Both the position numbers and the translations under genes were made by a program. From NCBI GenBank assembly GCA_002373205.1, contig DFJV01000086.1, forward strand, positions 1 to 28,369: a DNA stretch of 28,369 nt, given 5' to 3'. Source of the DNA: Treponema sp. UBA3662. GTDB lineage: Bacteria > Spirochaetota > Spirochaetia > Treponematales > Treponemataceae. The notes beneath the pieces are model-generated. The model was not told the DNA's origin. It saw only the letters and a program-made list of their open reading frames with translations, and made no database searches. Below are positions 15,960 through 23,008 of the stretch, piece by piece. The first letter of the stretch is position 1; each line of letters starts with the position of its first letter.

Positions 15960-16928
15960 ATGGATAAAAGACAGATATTGCTTATAACAAAAGATGCCCA
16001 CAGTTTTTTGCTCAAGGCCCTAATCAAGAGCCTTAACGGTGGTGGTTTTGACGTTGTTCCCATCAATCCCAATGCGGAAGAAATCATGTACCTTAAGCGC
16101 AACGACAATTTGCCACCGATTTTTATTGTCTACCTTGAAGACTATGAGGATAAGTACGACACGCTTTTCCCCTGCCTTGAAAAACTTGTTTCGGAACCAA
16201 ACATTACAAGGCATTTGTATCTTGTGGGAAATTCCATAGAGATTAGCGCAGCCTATAAATTTATTCCCAAGAACCTTGTGGCCTATGCCTTTGAGCGCCC
16301 TGTAAATTCTATGGAGATGATAAAGCAGATACAGCTTTTGTCTGCGGGCTACAGCTATGAGTATACCCCGGAAAATCTGGTAAAGTCCGAACACCTTGAT
16401 CCAAAAAAGCACACCCTTTTGCTTGTTGATGACGACAGCACTTATTTAAAGGCAATGGAGCGGTGGTTTACAAAGGAATTCAACGTGTTTGCGGTAAACT
16501 CCGGCATGAATGCGGTTTCTCTTTTAAAGAGGCGCACTGTTGAGCTTATTCTTTTGGATTACGAAATGCCTGTTCTTTCCGGCTTGGAAGTCTTCCAGAT
16601 TATGCGCTCGGAGCCTTCAACTGCCCATATTCCGATTATTTTTCTTACTTCCAAGGATGACAAAAAAACTGTTATGGAAGTTTTGCAGGCAGGACCGGAC
16701 GCTTATCTTTTAAAGACAAAACCGCCGGCAATTCTTGTTCAGAATATAAAGGATTTCTTTGCGGAAAAAGAAAAGAAAAATGCTAACAACGCAGAAGAAA
16801 ATGCCGCTTTGGAAGGAGATGGAGAGGAAAAGGCAGAATACAAGAGCGACCTTCCTTCATCCGACCTGCCGAAATCAGATATTCCTGCTTCCGACATTCC
16901 CCAGTCTGATCTTCCAAAAGACGAATAA
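15960..16928 (+). CDS. Double receiver protein: pseudo-receiver plus active receiver, acidic repeat tail
   Basis: A 322-aa protein. Residues 1-130 look like a receiver fold without the phosphoacceptor (IFIVYLEDYED where the Asp strand should be; FERPV where KP is usual). Residues 150-270 are a normal receiver: LLLVDDDSTYLKAM, acceptor D200 in LILLDYEMPVLSG, and threonine and lysine switch residues in IIFLTSKDD. A charged linker (KEKKNANNAEE) leads to five tandem pentapeptides of the form xSD(L/I)P, ending in KDE. No output domain is seen. GGGAG precedes the ATG. Its position 9 nt after the hybrid kinase makes it that kinase's likely partner; the tail may be a docking site (inference). Confidence 0.88.
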   Translation: MDKRQILLITKDAHSFLLKALIKSLNGGGFDVVPINPNAEEIMYLKRNDNLPPIFIVYLEDYEDKYDTLFPCLEKLVSEPNITRHLYLVGNSIEISAAYKFIPKNLVAYAFERPVNSMEMIKQIQLLSAGYSYEYTPENLVKSEHLDPKKHTLLLVDDDSTYLKAMERWFTKEFNVFAVNSGMNAVSLLKRRTVELILLDYEMPVLSGLEVFQIMRSEPSTAHIPIIFLTSKDDKKTVMEVLQAGPDAYLLKTKPPAILVQNIKDFFAEKEKKNANNAEENAALEGDGEEKAEYKSDLPSSDLPKSDIPASDIPQSDLPKDE

Positions 16929-16930
16929 TC

Positions 16931-17701
16931 ATGACTGCCCTAGAAAAGTACTACAATAAATTCAATGAAGACCACCGCCTTACCACAAGGCATGGTCTTG
17001 TTGAATTTACCACGTCGCTAAAATACATCCATGATTTTATTCCGGAAGGATGCCATGTAAACATTCTTGACGTTGGTGCTGGAACCGGACGCTATTCAGT
17101 TGCACTTGCAAACGAGGGGCACAATGTTACCGCAGTGGAGCTTGTTCCGCGTAACCTTGCCGTTCTTGAATCAAAGCATGCCAATGTAAACTGCTGGCCT
17201 GGAAACGCCATGGACCTGCACTTTCTTCCCGACGCAAAATTTGACATAACGCTTTTGTTCGGCCCGCTTTACCATCTTCATACGGAAGAAGAGATGCTTA
17301 AGGCTTTTGCCCAGGCTCGCCGTGTTACAAAAAAAGGCGGAATCATCTTTGCGGCTTATGTTATGAATGAATACAGCATAATTTCCTACTGCTTTAAAAA
17401 GAACAAGATAAAAGAATGCCTGCAAAATGGCGAGCTTACTTTGGACTTTCACACGGTAAGTTCTCCTGACCAGCTTTATTCCTATTTCCGACTTGAAGAC
17501 ATAGACTCTCTTAACAAAAAGTCTGGGCTTGAGCGCATAAAAATTATTGCTGCAGACGGCCCTGCTGACTACATGCGGCAAACCCTTAACGCAATGGACG
17601 AAGAGGAATTTGAGCTCTTTTTAAAATACCACCTGTCTACCTGCGAACGTCCTGAACTTTTGGGGGCTTCTTCCCATACGGTGGACATTCTCCGCAATTA
17701 A
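16931..17701 (+). CDS. Class I SAM-dependent methyltransferase
   Basis: A 256-aa cytosolic methyltransferase. The SAM-binding motif I is NILDVGAGTGRYSVALA, motif II is VTAVELVPRNLAVL, then GNAMDLHFLPDAKFDITLLF and GPLYHLHTEEEM as motif IV and its following loop. The substrate is not evident; the C-terminal half (ECLQNGELTLDFHTVSSPDQ onward) is typical of small-molecule enzymes of this family. It is not CheR: no chemotaxis features are seen. Its ATG lies two bases after the stop of the double receiver and has no clear Shine-Dalgarno, so translation is probably coupled. It completes the kinase operon, but a link to the signalling pathway is only positional. Confidence 0.88.
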   Translation: MTALEKYYNKFNEDHRLTTRHGLVEFTTSLKYIHDFIPEGCHVNILDVGAGTGRYSVALANEGHNVTAVELVPRNLAVLESKHANVNCWPGNAMDLHFLPDAKFDITLLFGPLYHLHTEEEMLKAFAQARRVTKKGGIIFAAYVMNEYSIISYCFKKNKIKECLQNGELTLDFHTVSSPDQLYSYFRLEDIDSLNKKSGLERIKIIAADGPADYMRQTLNAMDEEEFELFLKYHLSTCERPELLGASSHTVDILRN

Positions 17702-17737
17702 AATAGCTTTCTTTTTAGAGAAATAATAGTCCACTGT

Positions 17738-17783
17738 TTGCATAATTATGCGTTTTTGGATAAAATGTTATTACATATAGGAG
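17738..17783 (+). promoter_or_regulatory. Promoter, palindrome and RBS of the PutP-type symporter
   Basis: TTGCAT (17738-17743), 17-nt spacer, TAAAAT (17761-17766), then AGGAG (17779-17783) six bases before the ATG. A perfect 12-bp palindrome GCATAATTATGC (17740-17751) overlaps the -35 box and spacer, an operator-like position. Confidence 0.65.
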
Positions 17784-17789
17784 CAAATC

Positions 17790-19301
17790 ATGGATAGTGC
17801 AATGATTCAACACGTAATTGCGTTTGTAATTTATTTGGGTCTAATGATTTACGTTGGAATCCGCTGGATGAACACCAACAACAATTCAGAAGACTTTTTC
17901 CTTGGCGGAAGGAACCTTGGCCCTTGGACGACAGCCCTTTCTGCAGAAGCAAGCGATATGTCTGGCTGGCTCTTGATGGGACTTCCTGGCCTTGCATATC
18001 TTGGCGGAATTAAGGAAGCTTTCTGGACCGCTCTTGGTCTTGAAATTGGAACTTACCTTAACTGGCTGATTGTAGCAAAGCCTTTGCGCAAGTATTCAAT
18101 TGCTTGTGGAAATTCCATAACAATTCCGCAGTTCCTTACCAACAGGTTTAAGGATAAGAAGCGCCTTATTTCTTTGGTTTCTTCTATATTCATAATGTTC
18201 TTCTTTGCAATTTATACGGCTTCAGGTTTTGTTGCCTGTGCCAAGCTTTTGAACACGGTATTTGAACTGCCATATATCTGCGGCCTTGTAATAGGCGCTG
18301 TGGTTATCCTGCTTTACACGCTTTTGGGCGGATTTGGAGCTGTTTGTACAACAGACTTTATCCAGGGTACGCTTATGTTCATAAGCCTTATTATTACTCT
18401 GGTCATTGTTACAGTTACCCTTGGCGGACCGGCAGAATCTTTTGCAAAGGTTAGCGAATTCAGCAACAAGGCTATAAACGGAGAATTGGGCAATGAGCTT
18501 AGGGAAAAATTCCTTGGCAACAAAAACTTTAGCGTAATTTCCATTGTTTCTGCCCTTGCCTGGGGATTGGGCTACTTTGGAATGCCGCACATTCTTGTAC
18601 GCTTTATGGGTATAAGAAGCAATGCCGAGATTAAGATTTCCCGCAGAATAGCAATGATTTGGGTTACAATCGCATTCATTGGCGCTGTAGCTATTGGTGC
18701 TTTTGCAACTGTTTTCCTTCCTGAACAGCTTTCCGCTGGAGCTTCTGAGTCTGTAATCATCAAGTGTATTACAAAGATTTACCAGCCCTTCATTGGTGGA
18801 ATTTTCCTCTGCGCAATTCTTGCAGCGGCTATGTCTACCGCAGACAGCCAGCTTTTGGTTGCGGCATCTGCATTTACCGAAGACTGCTGCCAGACCCTGC
18901 TTAACAAGAAGTTTGATGCCAATACAACAGTCCGCATAAGCCGTATTACGGTTCTTGCCATTGCGGCCGTTGCCTTTGTCCTTTCGCTTGATGAAACAAG
19001 TTCCATTTTTAAGCTGGTTAGCTACGCTTGGGCGGGATTCGGCTCAACATTCGGGCCTTTGGTTCTTCTGGCACTCTTCTGGAGGAATGCAACTGCAAAG
19101 GGTGCTGTAGCTGGAATCATCGGTGGTGCCGTAACTGTTATTGTATGGCACAACCTGCACGGCGGCATCTTTGATGTTTACGAGATTCTTCCGGGCTTCT
19201 TGGTTTGTCTTGTATTGGCTGTTGTTATAAGCTGCCTGGATAAAAACAAGGATCCTGAAATGCTTGCCGAGTTTGACAAGTACAAGAAATTGGCAGACTA
19301 G
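17790..19301 (+). CDS. putP: Sodium:proline symporter, SSS family
   Basis: A 503-aa inner-membrane transporter with about 13 hydrophobic helices that takes up proline (or a related solute) with sodium. PutP hallmarks are visible: FFLGGRNLGPWTTALSAEAS, DMSGWLLMGLPG, ITIPQFLTNRF, LGGFGAVCTTDFIQG and AAAMSTADSQLLVAAS with the sodium-site serines. Length matches PutP. It has its own promoter and RBS and ends with a strong terminator at 19325-19371. The neighbouring AGCS gene is a second sodium-coupled amino-acid importer within 5 kb, which fits an amino-acid-using anaerobe. Proline as substrate is inferred from overall similarity. Confidence 0.94.
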   Translation: MDSAMIQHVIAFVIYLGLMIYVGIRWMNTNNNSEDFFLGGRNLGPWTTALSAEASDMSGWLLMGLPGLAYLGGIKEAFWTALGLEIGTYLNWLIVAKPLRKYSIACGNSITIPQFLTNRFKDKKRLISLVSSIFIMFFFAIYTASGFVACAKLLNTVFELPYICGLVIGAVVILLYTLLGGFGAVCTTDFIQGTLMFISLIITLVIVTVTLGGPAESFAKVSEFSNKAINGELGNELREKFLGNKNFSVISIVSALAWGLGYFGMPHILVRFMGIRSNAEIKISRRIAMIWVTIAFIGAVAIGAFATVFLPEQLSAGASESVIIKCITKIYQPFIGGIFLCAILAAAMSTADSQLLVAASAFTEDCCQTLLNKKFDANTTVRISRITVLAIAAVAFVLSLDETSSIFKLVSYAWAGFGSTFGPLVLLALFWRNATAKGAVAGIIGGAVTVIVWHNLHGGIFDVYEILPGFLVCLVLAVVISCLDKNKDPEMLAEFDKYKKLAD

Positions 19302-19324
19302 TACAAATAGTAGTAAAATAAAAG

Positions 19325-19371
19325 TGCCGGGTTTGCAGGAAAGTTTCTTGCAAATACCCGGCATTTTTTTT
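19325..19371 (+). terminator. Intrinsic terminator after putP
   Basis: TGCCGGGT plus TTGCA pairs with TTGCAAAT plus ACCCGGCA, with a two-base bulge, followed by eight T. On the minus strand a weaker T-rich stretch follows, so it may also serve the convergent rubredoxin gene. Confidence 0.9.
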
Positions 19372-19390
19372 CATTAGGGAAATAAATCTT

Positions 19391-19555
19391 CTAGTCTTCT
19401 TTTTGTTCAAAATAACTCTTTGTGGCACCGCAAATTGGACATGCCCAGTTTTCCGGTATGTCTTCAAATGCTGTTCCTGGAGCAACACCGTTTTCCCTGT
19501 CGCCCTCTTCTACATCATAAACATATCCGCATACCTTGCATTCGTGTTTTGCCAT
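19391..19555 (-). CDS. Rubredoxin
   Basis: A 54-aa one-iron electron carrier. Both knuckles are present, CKVCGYVYD and CPICGATKSYF, with the typical GVAPGTAFEDIPENWACP between them. It is a cytosolic redox protein often used in oxygen and superoxide reduction by anaerobes. The frame extends upstream to 19606, but AAGGAG lies just upstream of the ATG at 19555 and the family begins there. It is convergent with putP and downstream of the lipoprotein gene, from which a terminator-like hairpin separates it. Its reductase partner is not in the window. Confidence 0.97.
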   Translation of the reverse strand: MAKHECKVCGYVYDVEEGDRENGVAPGTAFEDIPENWACPICGATKSYFEQKED

Positions 19556-19591
19556 AAAAAACTCCTTGATATTGATTTTATCATTCGTAAT

Positions 19592-19634
19592 AAAAAAACC
19601 GCCCATGAACGGTTTCGCAAACGGTCAAAGGCGG
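19592..19634 (-). terminator. Probable terminator of the lipoprotein gene
   Basis: On the minus strand CCGCC (19634-19630) can pair with GGCGG (19603-19599), with a small inner GTTT/AAAC stem, followed by seven T (19598-19592). The outer stem is only five pairs, so strength is uncertain. Confidence 0.5.
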
Positions 19635-19656
19635 GTGGTCTTAGTTGTCGCTAGGG

Positions 19657-20355
19657 CTATTTTACGTCAACAGATGTTATTATTGTTGCTTTTGAAGGCA
19701 AGATAATGTTTGCAATCTGTTTTGAGTGCTTTGCAACGTCGTTCAGTTTTTCGTTGGTCGTGTCCTGGGAACAGACATTTTTTATGTAGCTTTGTGCCTG
19801 AGACTGCCAAGAACCTTTGTCACATGCATAAATCTGGAAGACCTTGTATGTGTCTACATTTGCCTTTTTCTTTGAGCTGTATGACCTTGTCAAAACCCAG
19901 CTTTCCGTTACCTTGTTGAATCCGCTGAATTTTGCATTTGAAGCTGCATCCTGAAGGTACTTCTTTGTATCCTTGTTGTTTGTTAGGCTACCCTTTGAGT
20001 AGGCATCGATTCCTGTGTTCAAGTTGCGGGCTATGCAGGACATATAGTCTGCCTGTGCAATCTGCTGAGCCTGCTTTAGCTCTGCATCGGAAGTTTTGTC
20101 CATGCGGTCGCGGCGGGATTCGATTACAATAAAATACTTGTTCTTTAGCTTCTGCTGAAGTGAAGACGGAAGGTTGTCCAGGTCATTGTTTAGGGCAGGT
20201 TCTATCCATGCAGGAACATCTCCATTTGAAGAACGGCCTTCCCAGTCAATAAAATTTTGCTGCGGATAATTCACCGCAGTCTGTTGGGAAGAAGAACATG
20301 AAGAAATAAGGCTTGCAAGAACGAATAAGGGTATTACTTTTTTTAAAAAATTCAA
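19657..20355 (-). CDS. Putative lipoprotein, weakly LPP20-like
   Basis: A 232-aa exported protein. The signal peptide (KKVIPLFVLASLISSC) ends in a lipobox with C20. The mature part begins with a serine-rich linker, then DWEGRSSNGDVPAWIEPAL, a central AELKQAQQIAQADYMSCIAR helix and a C-terminal VTESWVLTR...TYKVFQIYACDK region. This order loosely recalls LPP20-type lipoproteins but the match is weak. The start is a TTG at 20355: AGGAGG lies seven bases upstream, whereas the longer frame from 20412 begins inside the -35 box. It lies in a minus-strand run between nfnB and rubredoxin with its own promoter, so it need not share their function. Confidence 0.8.
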   Translation of the reverse strand: MNFLKKVIPLFVLASLISSCSSSQQTAVNYPQQNFIDWEGRSSNGDVPAWIEPALNNDLDNLPSSLQQKLKNKYFIVIESRRDRMDKTSDAELKQAQQIAQADYMSCIARNLNTGIDAYSKGSLTNNKDTKKYLQDAASNAKFSGFNKVTESWVLTRSYSSKKKANVDTYKVFQIYACDKGSWQSQAQSYIKNVCSQDTTNEKLNDVAKHSKQIANIILPSKATIITSVDVK

Positions 20356-20360
20356 GTTAG

Positions 20361-20412
20361 AACCTCCTAGTATATATATTTTAAGTCTAATTAGTGAATT
20401 TGGATTTGTCAA
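20361..20412 (-). promoter_or_regulatory. Promoter and RBS of the lipoprotein gene
   Basis: On the minus strand TTGACA (20412-20407), 17-nt spacer, TAGACT (20389-20384), then AGGAGG just before a TTG start. The RBS rules in favour of the TTG at 20355. Confidence 0.6.
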
Positions 20413-20462
20413 GGGAAAAATGTGCTTGTTTTGGACTAAATTTTACAGGTAGGTCTGGTTCT

Positions 20463-20509
20463 AAAAAAATACCGCCCTCTGCACAAGAAGTGTTGCGCAA
20501 AGGACGGCT
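20463..20509 (-). terminator. Intrinsic terminator after nfnB
   Basis: On the minus strand GCCGTCCTTTGCGCAA pairs with TTGTGCAGAGGGCGG (several G-U pairs) around a short loop, followed after two bases by seven T. Confidence 0.85.
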
Positions 20510-20525
20510 TATTGTTTTGTGTGTG

Positions 20526-22028
20526 TTATTTTGAAAGGTATTCGTTGATGCTTGCGGCTGCCTTGCGGCCTTCACCCATGGCAAGAATTACGGTTGCAGC
20601 ACCAAGAACAATGTCTCCGCCTGCCCATACCTTTGTCATGCTGGTTTCCTGCTTTTCATCAACCTGAATGTGGCCCTTGGGGTCAGTCTTGATTTCTGGC
20701 GTTGTCTTTGGGATGAGCGGGTTTGAGTTGTTTCCAAGGGCTACGATTACCGCGTCACATGGAATTTCGTGCTCACTGCCTGCAACTGGAACTGGGCTTC
20801 TGCGGCCAGAGGCATCTGGTTCGCCAAGTTCATAGCTAAGAGCCTTGAGTCCTGTAACTGTTCCTGTTTCTTCGTTGCCAAGAATTTCTACCGGGTTTTC
20901 AAGGAAGCGGAATTCAACACCCTCTTCTTCTGCATGCTCAACTTCTTCTGCACGGGCCGGCATTTCTGTTCTTGTACGGCGGTAAACGACATACACTTTT
21001 TCTGCACCGAGGCGCAATGCCATGCGGGCTGCATCCATTGCAACGTTTCCACCGCCACAAACTACGACGGTCTTTGCGCTGTAGAAAGGAGTGTCTGCTT
21101 TTTCTGCATCGTAAGCCTTCATCAGGTTTGCGCGGGTAAGATATTCGTTTGCAGAGAAAACACCGATGTAATTTTCACCAGGAATGCCAAAGAATTTTGG
21201 AAGACCAGCGCCTGTTCCTACGAATGCGGCATCAAAGCCTTTTTCCGTCAAAATCTGCTGGACGGTTGATGTGCGGCCAACAAGGAAGTTCATCTCAAAG
21301 TTTACGCCCATCTTCTTAAGGTTTTCAACTTCATTCTGAACAATGGACTTTGGCAGGCGGAATTCCGGGATTCCGTAGACCATAACGCCACCAGCCTTGT
21401 GGAATGCTTCAAATACCGTAACATCGTGACCAGCGCGGCGGCAGTCTGCTGCAACTGTAAGACCTGCTGGGCCTGAACCGATAACTGCAACCTTCTTGCC
21501 TGTGGAAGCTGCAACAGCCGGCATTGTTGTAAGATTGTTGTTGCGTTCGTAATCGGCTACAAAGCGTTCCAAGCGGCCAATGCTTACTGCTTTTTCTGCG
21601 CTCTTGTACACTTTGCCAACCGTACATTGGCCCTGGCACTGCTTTTCCTGGGGGCAAACGCGGCCACAGATTGCCGGCAAAAGGTTTGTTTCCTTAATAA
21701 TGTCTGCTGCGGCCTTAAATTCACCCTTTGCAACCTGGGCAATAAACTGGGGAATGTGCACGTTAACCGGGCACCCCTTTACGCAAGGCTCGTTCTTGCA
21801 CTGAAGGCAGCGGTTTGCCTCTACAATAGCCTGCTCTTTGGTATAGCCAAGTGCAACTTCCGTCATCTGGCGGGCGCGCACCTTTGGTTCTCCAGCTGGC
21901 ATTATCTGCTGGGGAATTGCCATGCGGTCTTTGTTTGCGAGAGGGCCGTTCTTTAACAGACCTTCGAGTTTTGTATATTCAGCCTTGCCTGTTTCTGCAA
22001 GTTTTTCTGCCGGGATATGTTCAGCCAT
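20526..22028 (-). CDS. nfnB: NfnB: FAD/Fe-S subunit of electron-bifurcating transhydrogenase
   Basis: A 500-aa protein of the glutamate synthase small-subunit family. The N-terminal Fe-S region has CLQCKNEPCVKGCPVNVHIP and CGRVCPQEKQCQGQC; the first Rossmann motif is VIGSGPAGLTVAADCRRAGH, the second VVCGGGNVAMDAARMALRLG, and the FAD C-terminal motif is WAGGDIVLGAATVILAMGEG. Such proteins are often annotated as NADPH-dependent glutamate synthase (GltA). Because an NfnA-type gene lies 18 nt upstream and no large glutamate synthase subunit is present, NfnB is preferred: with NfnA it couples NADH, reduced ferredoxin and NADP in one bifurcating reaction. AGGAG precedes the ATG. A strong terminator follows. 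Confidence 0.9.
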   Translation of the reverse strand: MAEHIPAEKLAETGKAEYTKLEGLLKNGPLANKDRMAIPQQIMPAGEPKVRARQMTEVALGYTKEQAIVEANRCLQCKNEPCVKGCPVNVHIPQFIAQVAKGEFKAAADIIKETNLLPAICGRVCPQEKQCQGQCTVGKVYKSAEKAVSIGRLERFVADYERNNNLTTMPAVAASTGKKVAVIGSGPAGLTVAADCRRAGHDVTVFEAFHKAGGVMVYGIPEFRLPKSIVQNEVENLKKMGVNFEMNFLVGRTSTVQQILTEKGFDAAFVGTGAGLPKFFGIPGENYIGVFSANEYLTRANLMKAYDAEKADTPFYSAKTVVVCGGGNVAMDAARMALRLGAEKVYVVYRRTRTEMPARAEEVEHAEEEGVEFRFLENPVEILGNEETGTVTGLKALSYELGEPDASGRRSPVPVAGSEHEIPCDAVIVALGNNSNPLIPKTTPEIKTDPKGHIQVDEKQETSMTKVWAGGDIVLGAATVILAMGEGRKAAASINEYLSK

Positions 22029-22046
22029 AGTATTCTCCTGATTTGA

Positions 22047-22919
22047 TTATTTTGAGGCAGCCTGCATCTGGACAAGACGACCAGCCTGTACTTCCAGATT
22101 GCATTTGTGGTCGGCTTCCAGCTCCTGCTTCTTAAAGGACTTCATGCGGGTCATCATGTTGTTCCAGTCAACTTCATGACCGTCAAAGTCGGGGCCGTCC
22201 ACGCAGACAAACTTTGTCTTACCGCCAACGGAAACACGGCATCCACCGCACATTCCCGTACCGTCAATCATAATTGTATTAAGAGAAACCGTTGTCTTAA
22301 CATTGTATTTCTTTGTTGTTGCGCATGCAAACTTCATCATTATTGGCGGGCCAATTGCAATAACTTCTGCAGGCGGAACTTCTTCCTGGCAAAGGCGTTC
22401 AAGAGGAATTGTAGCAACGCCCTTTTCTCCTGCTGAACCGTCATCCGTCATGATGAATACCTGGTCTGCAACAGCCTTCATTTCGTCCACAAAGATAAGG
22501 AGGTCTTTGTTGCGGGCTGCAATGATAACGTAAACCTTGTTGCCTGCATCTTTTAAAGCCTGGACAATCGGGTAAAGAGGTGCAGTTCCAATACCGCCGC
22601 CAACGCAGACAACCGGTGCATCGTATTTCTGGATATTTGAAGGGGTTCCCAAGGGGCCTAAAACTCCGGCAAGGTAGTCACCGGCCTTGAGTTTGGAAAG
22701 TTTGTAAGTTGTAGCACCCACGGCCTGGAAGACGATGGCAATCCAGCCTTCTTCCGCATTGGCATCTGCAATTGTAAGCGGAATACGCTCACCGTATTCT
22801 GAATCAATCTGGACAATAAGGAATTGTCCTGCCTTACGGTTCTTTGCAATGTCGGCAGCTTCAAATTTCATATAGAATACGCTTTCCGACAGCTGCCTCT
22901 TTTCGATGATTTTGTTCAT
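22047..22919 (-). CDS. nfnA: NfnA: FAD/[2Fe-2S] subunit of electron-bifurcating transhydrogenase
   Basis: A 290-aa ferredoxin-NADP reductase-fold protein. FAD-binding residues are in ERIPLTIADAN; the NAD-binding motif is VCVGGGIGTAPLYPIV; the C-terminal cluster is DGTGMCGGCRVSVGG with a further cysteine in FVCVDGPDFDGH, giving an Asp plus three Cys set as reported for NfnA. It also resembles dihydroorotate dehydrogenase electron-transfer subunits, and databases often call it sulfide/dihydroorotate dehydrogenase-like; the adjacent nfnB decides. The start at 22919 has AAGGA seven bases upstream; the longer frame from 22937 starts with TTG. Its promoter contains a palindrome in the spacer. Confidence 0.9.
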   Translation of the reverse strand: MNKIIEKRQLSESVFYMKFEAADIAKNRKAGQFLIVQIDSEYGERIPLTIADANAEEGWIAIVFQAVGATTYKLSKLKAGDYLAGVLGPLGTPSNIQKYDAPVVCVGGGIGTAPLYPIVQALKDAGNKVYVIIAARNKDLLIFVDEMKAVADQVFIMTDDGSAGEKGVATIPLERLCQEEVPPAEVIAIGPPIMMKFACATTKKYNVKTTVSLNTIMIDGTGMCGGCRVSVGGKTKFVCVDGPDFDGHEVDWNNMMTRMKSFKKQELEADHKCNLEVQAGRLVQMQAASK

Positions 22920-22944
22920 TTGTTTATCCTTGCACAAAAGCCAT

Positions 22945-22972
22945 ATTTTAAAACTTTGCGCAAAGTATACAA
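22945..22972 (-). promoter_or_regulatory. nfnAB promoter with palindrome between -35 and -10
   Basis: On the minus strand TTGTAT (22972-22967), 16-nt spacer, TAAAAT (22950-22945). The spacer holds a perfect 12-bp palindrome CTTTGCGCAAAG (22954-22965), a good position for a repressor. It does not match the Rex consensus. Confidence 0.55.
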
Positions 22973-23008
22973 CAATTCTTTGATTTAGTGAATAGGTTTT
23001 GTTTTCTT

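Noticed and set aside
20769..21269. Long cysteine-rich frame antisense to nfnB
   Set aside because: Composition is the shadow of a well-supported gene; no start signals.
22945..22972. Rex operator upstream of nfnA
   Set aside because: The palindrome CTTTGCGCAAAG does not match TTGTGA-n6-TCACAA.
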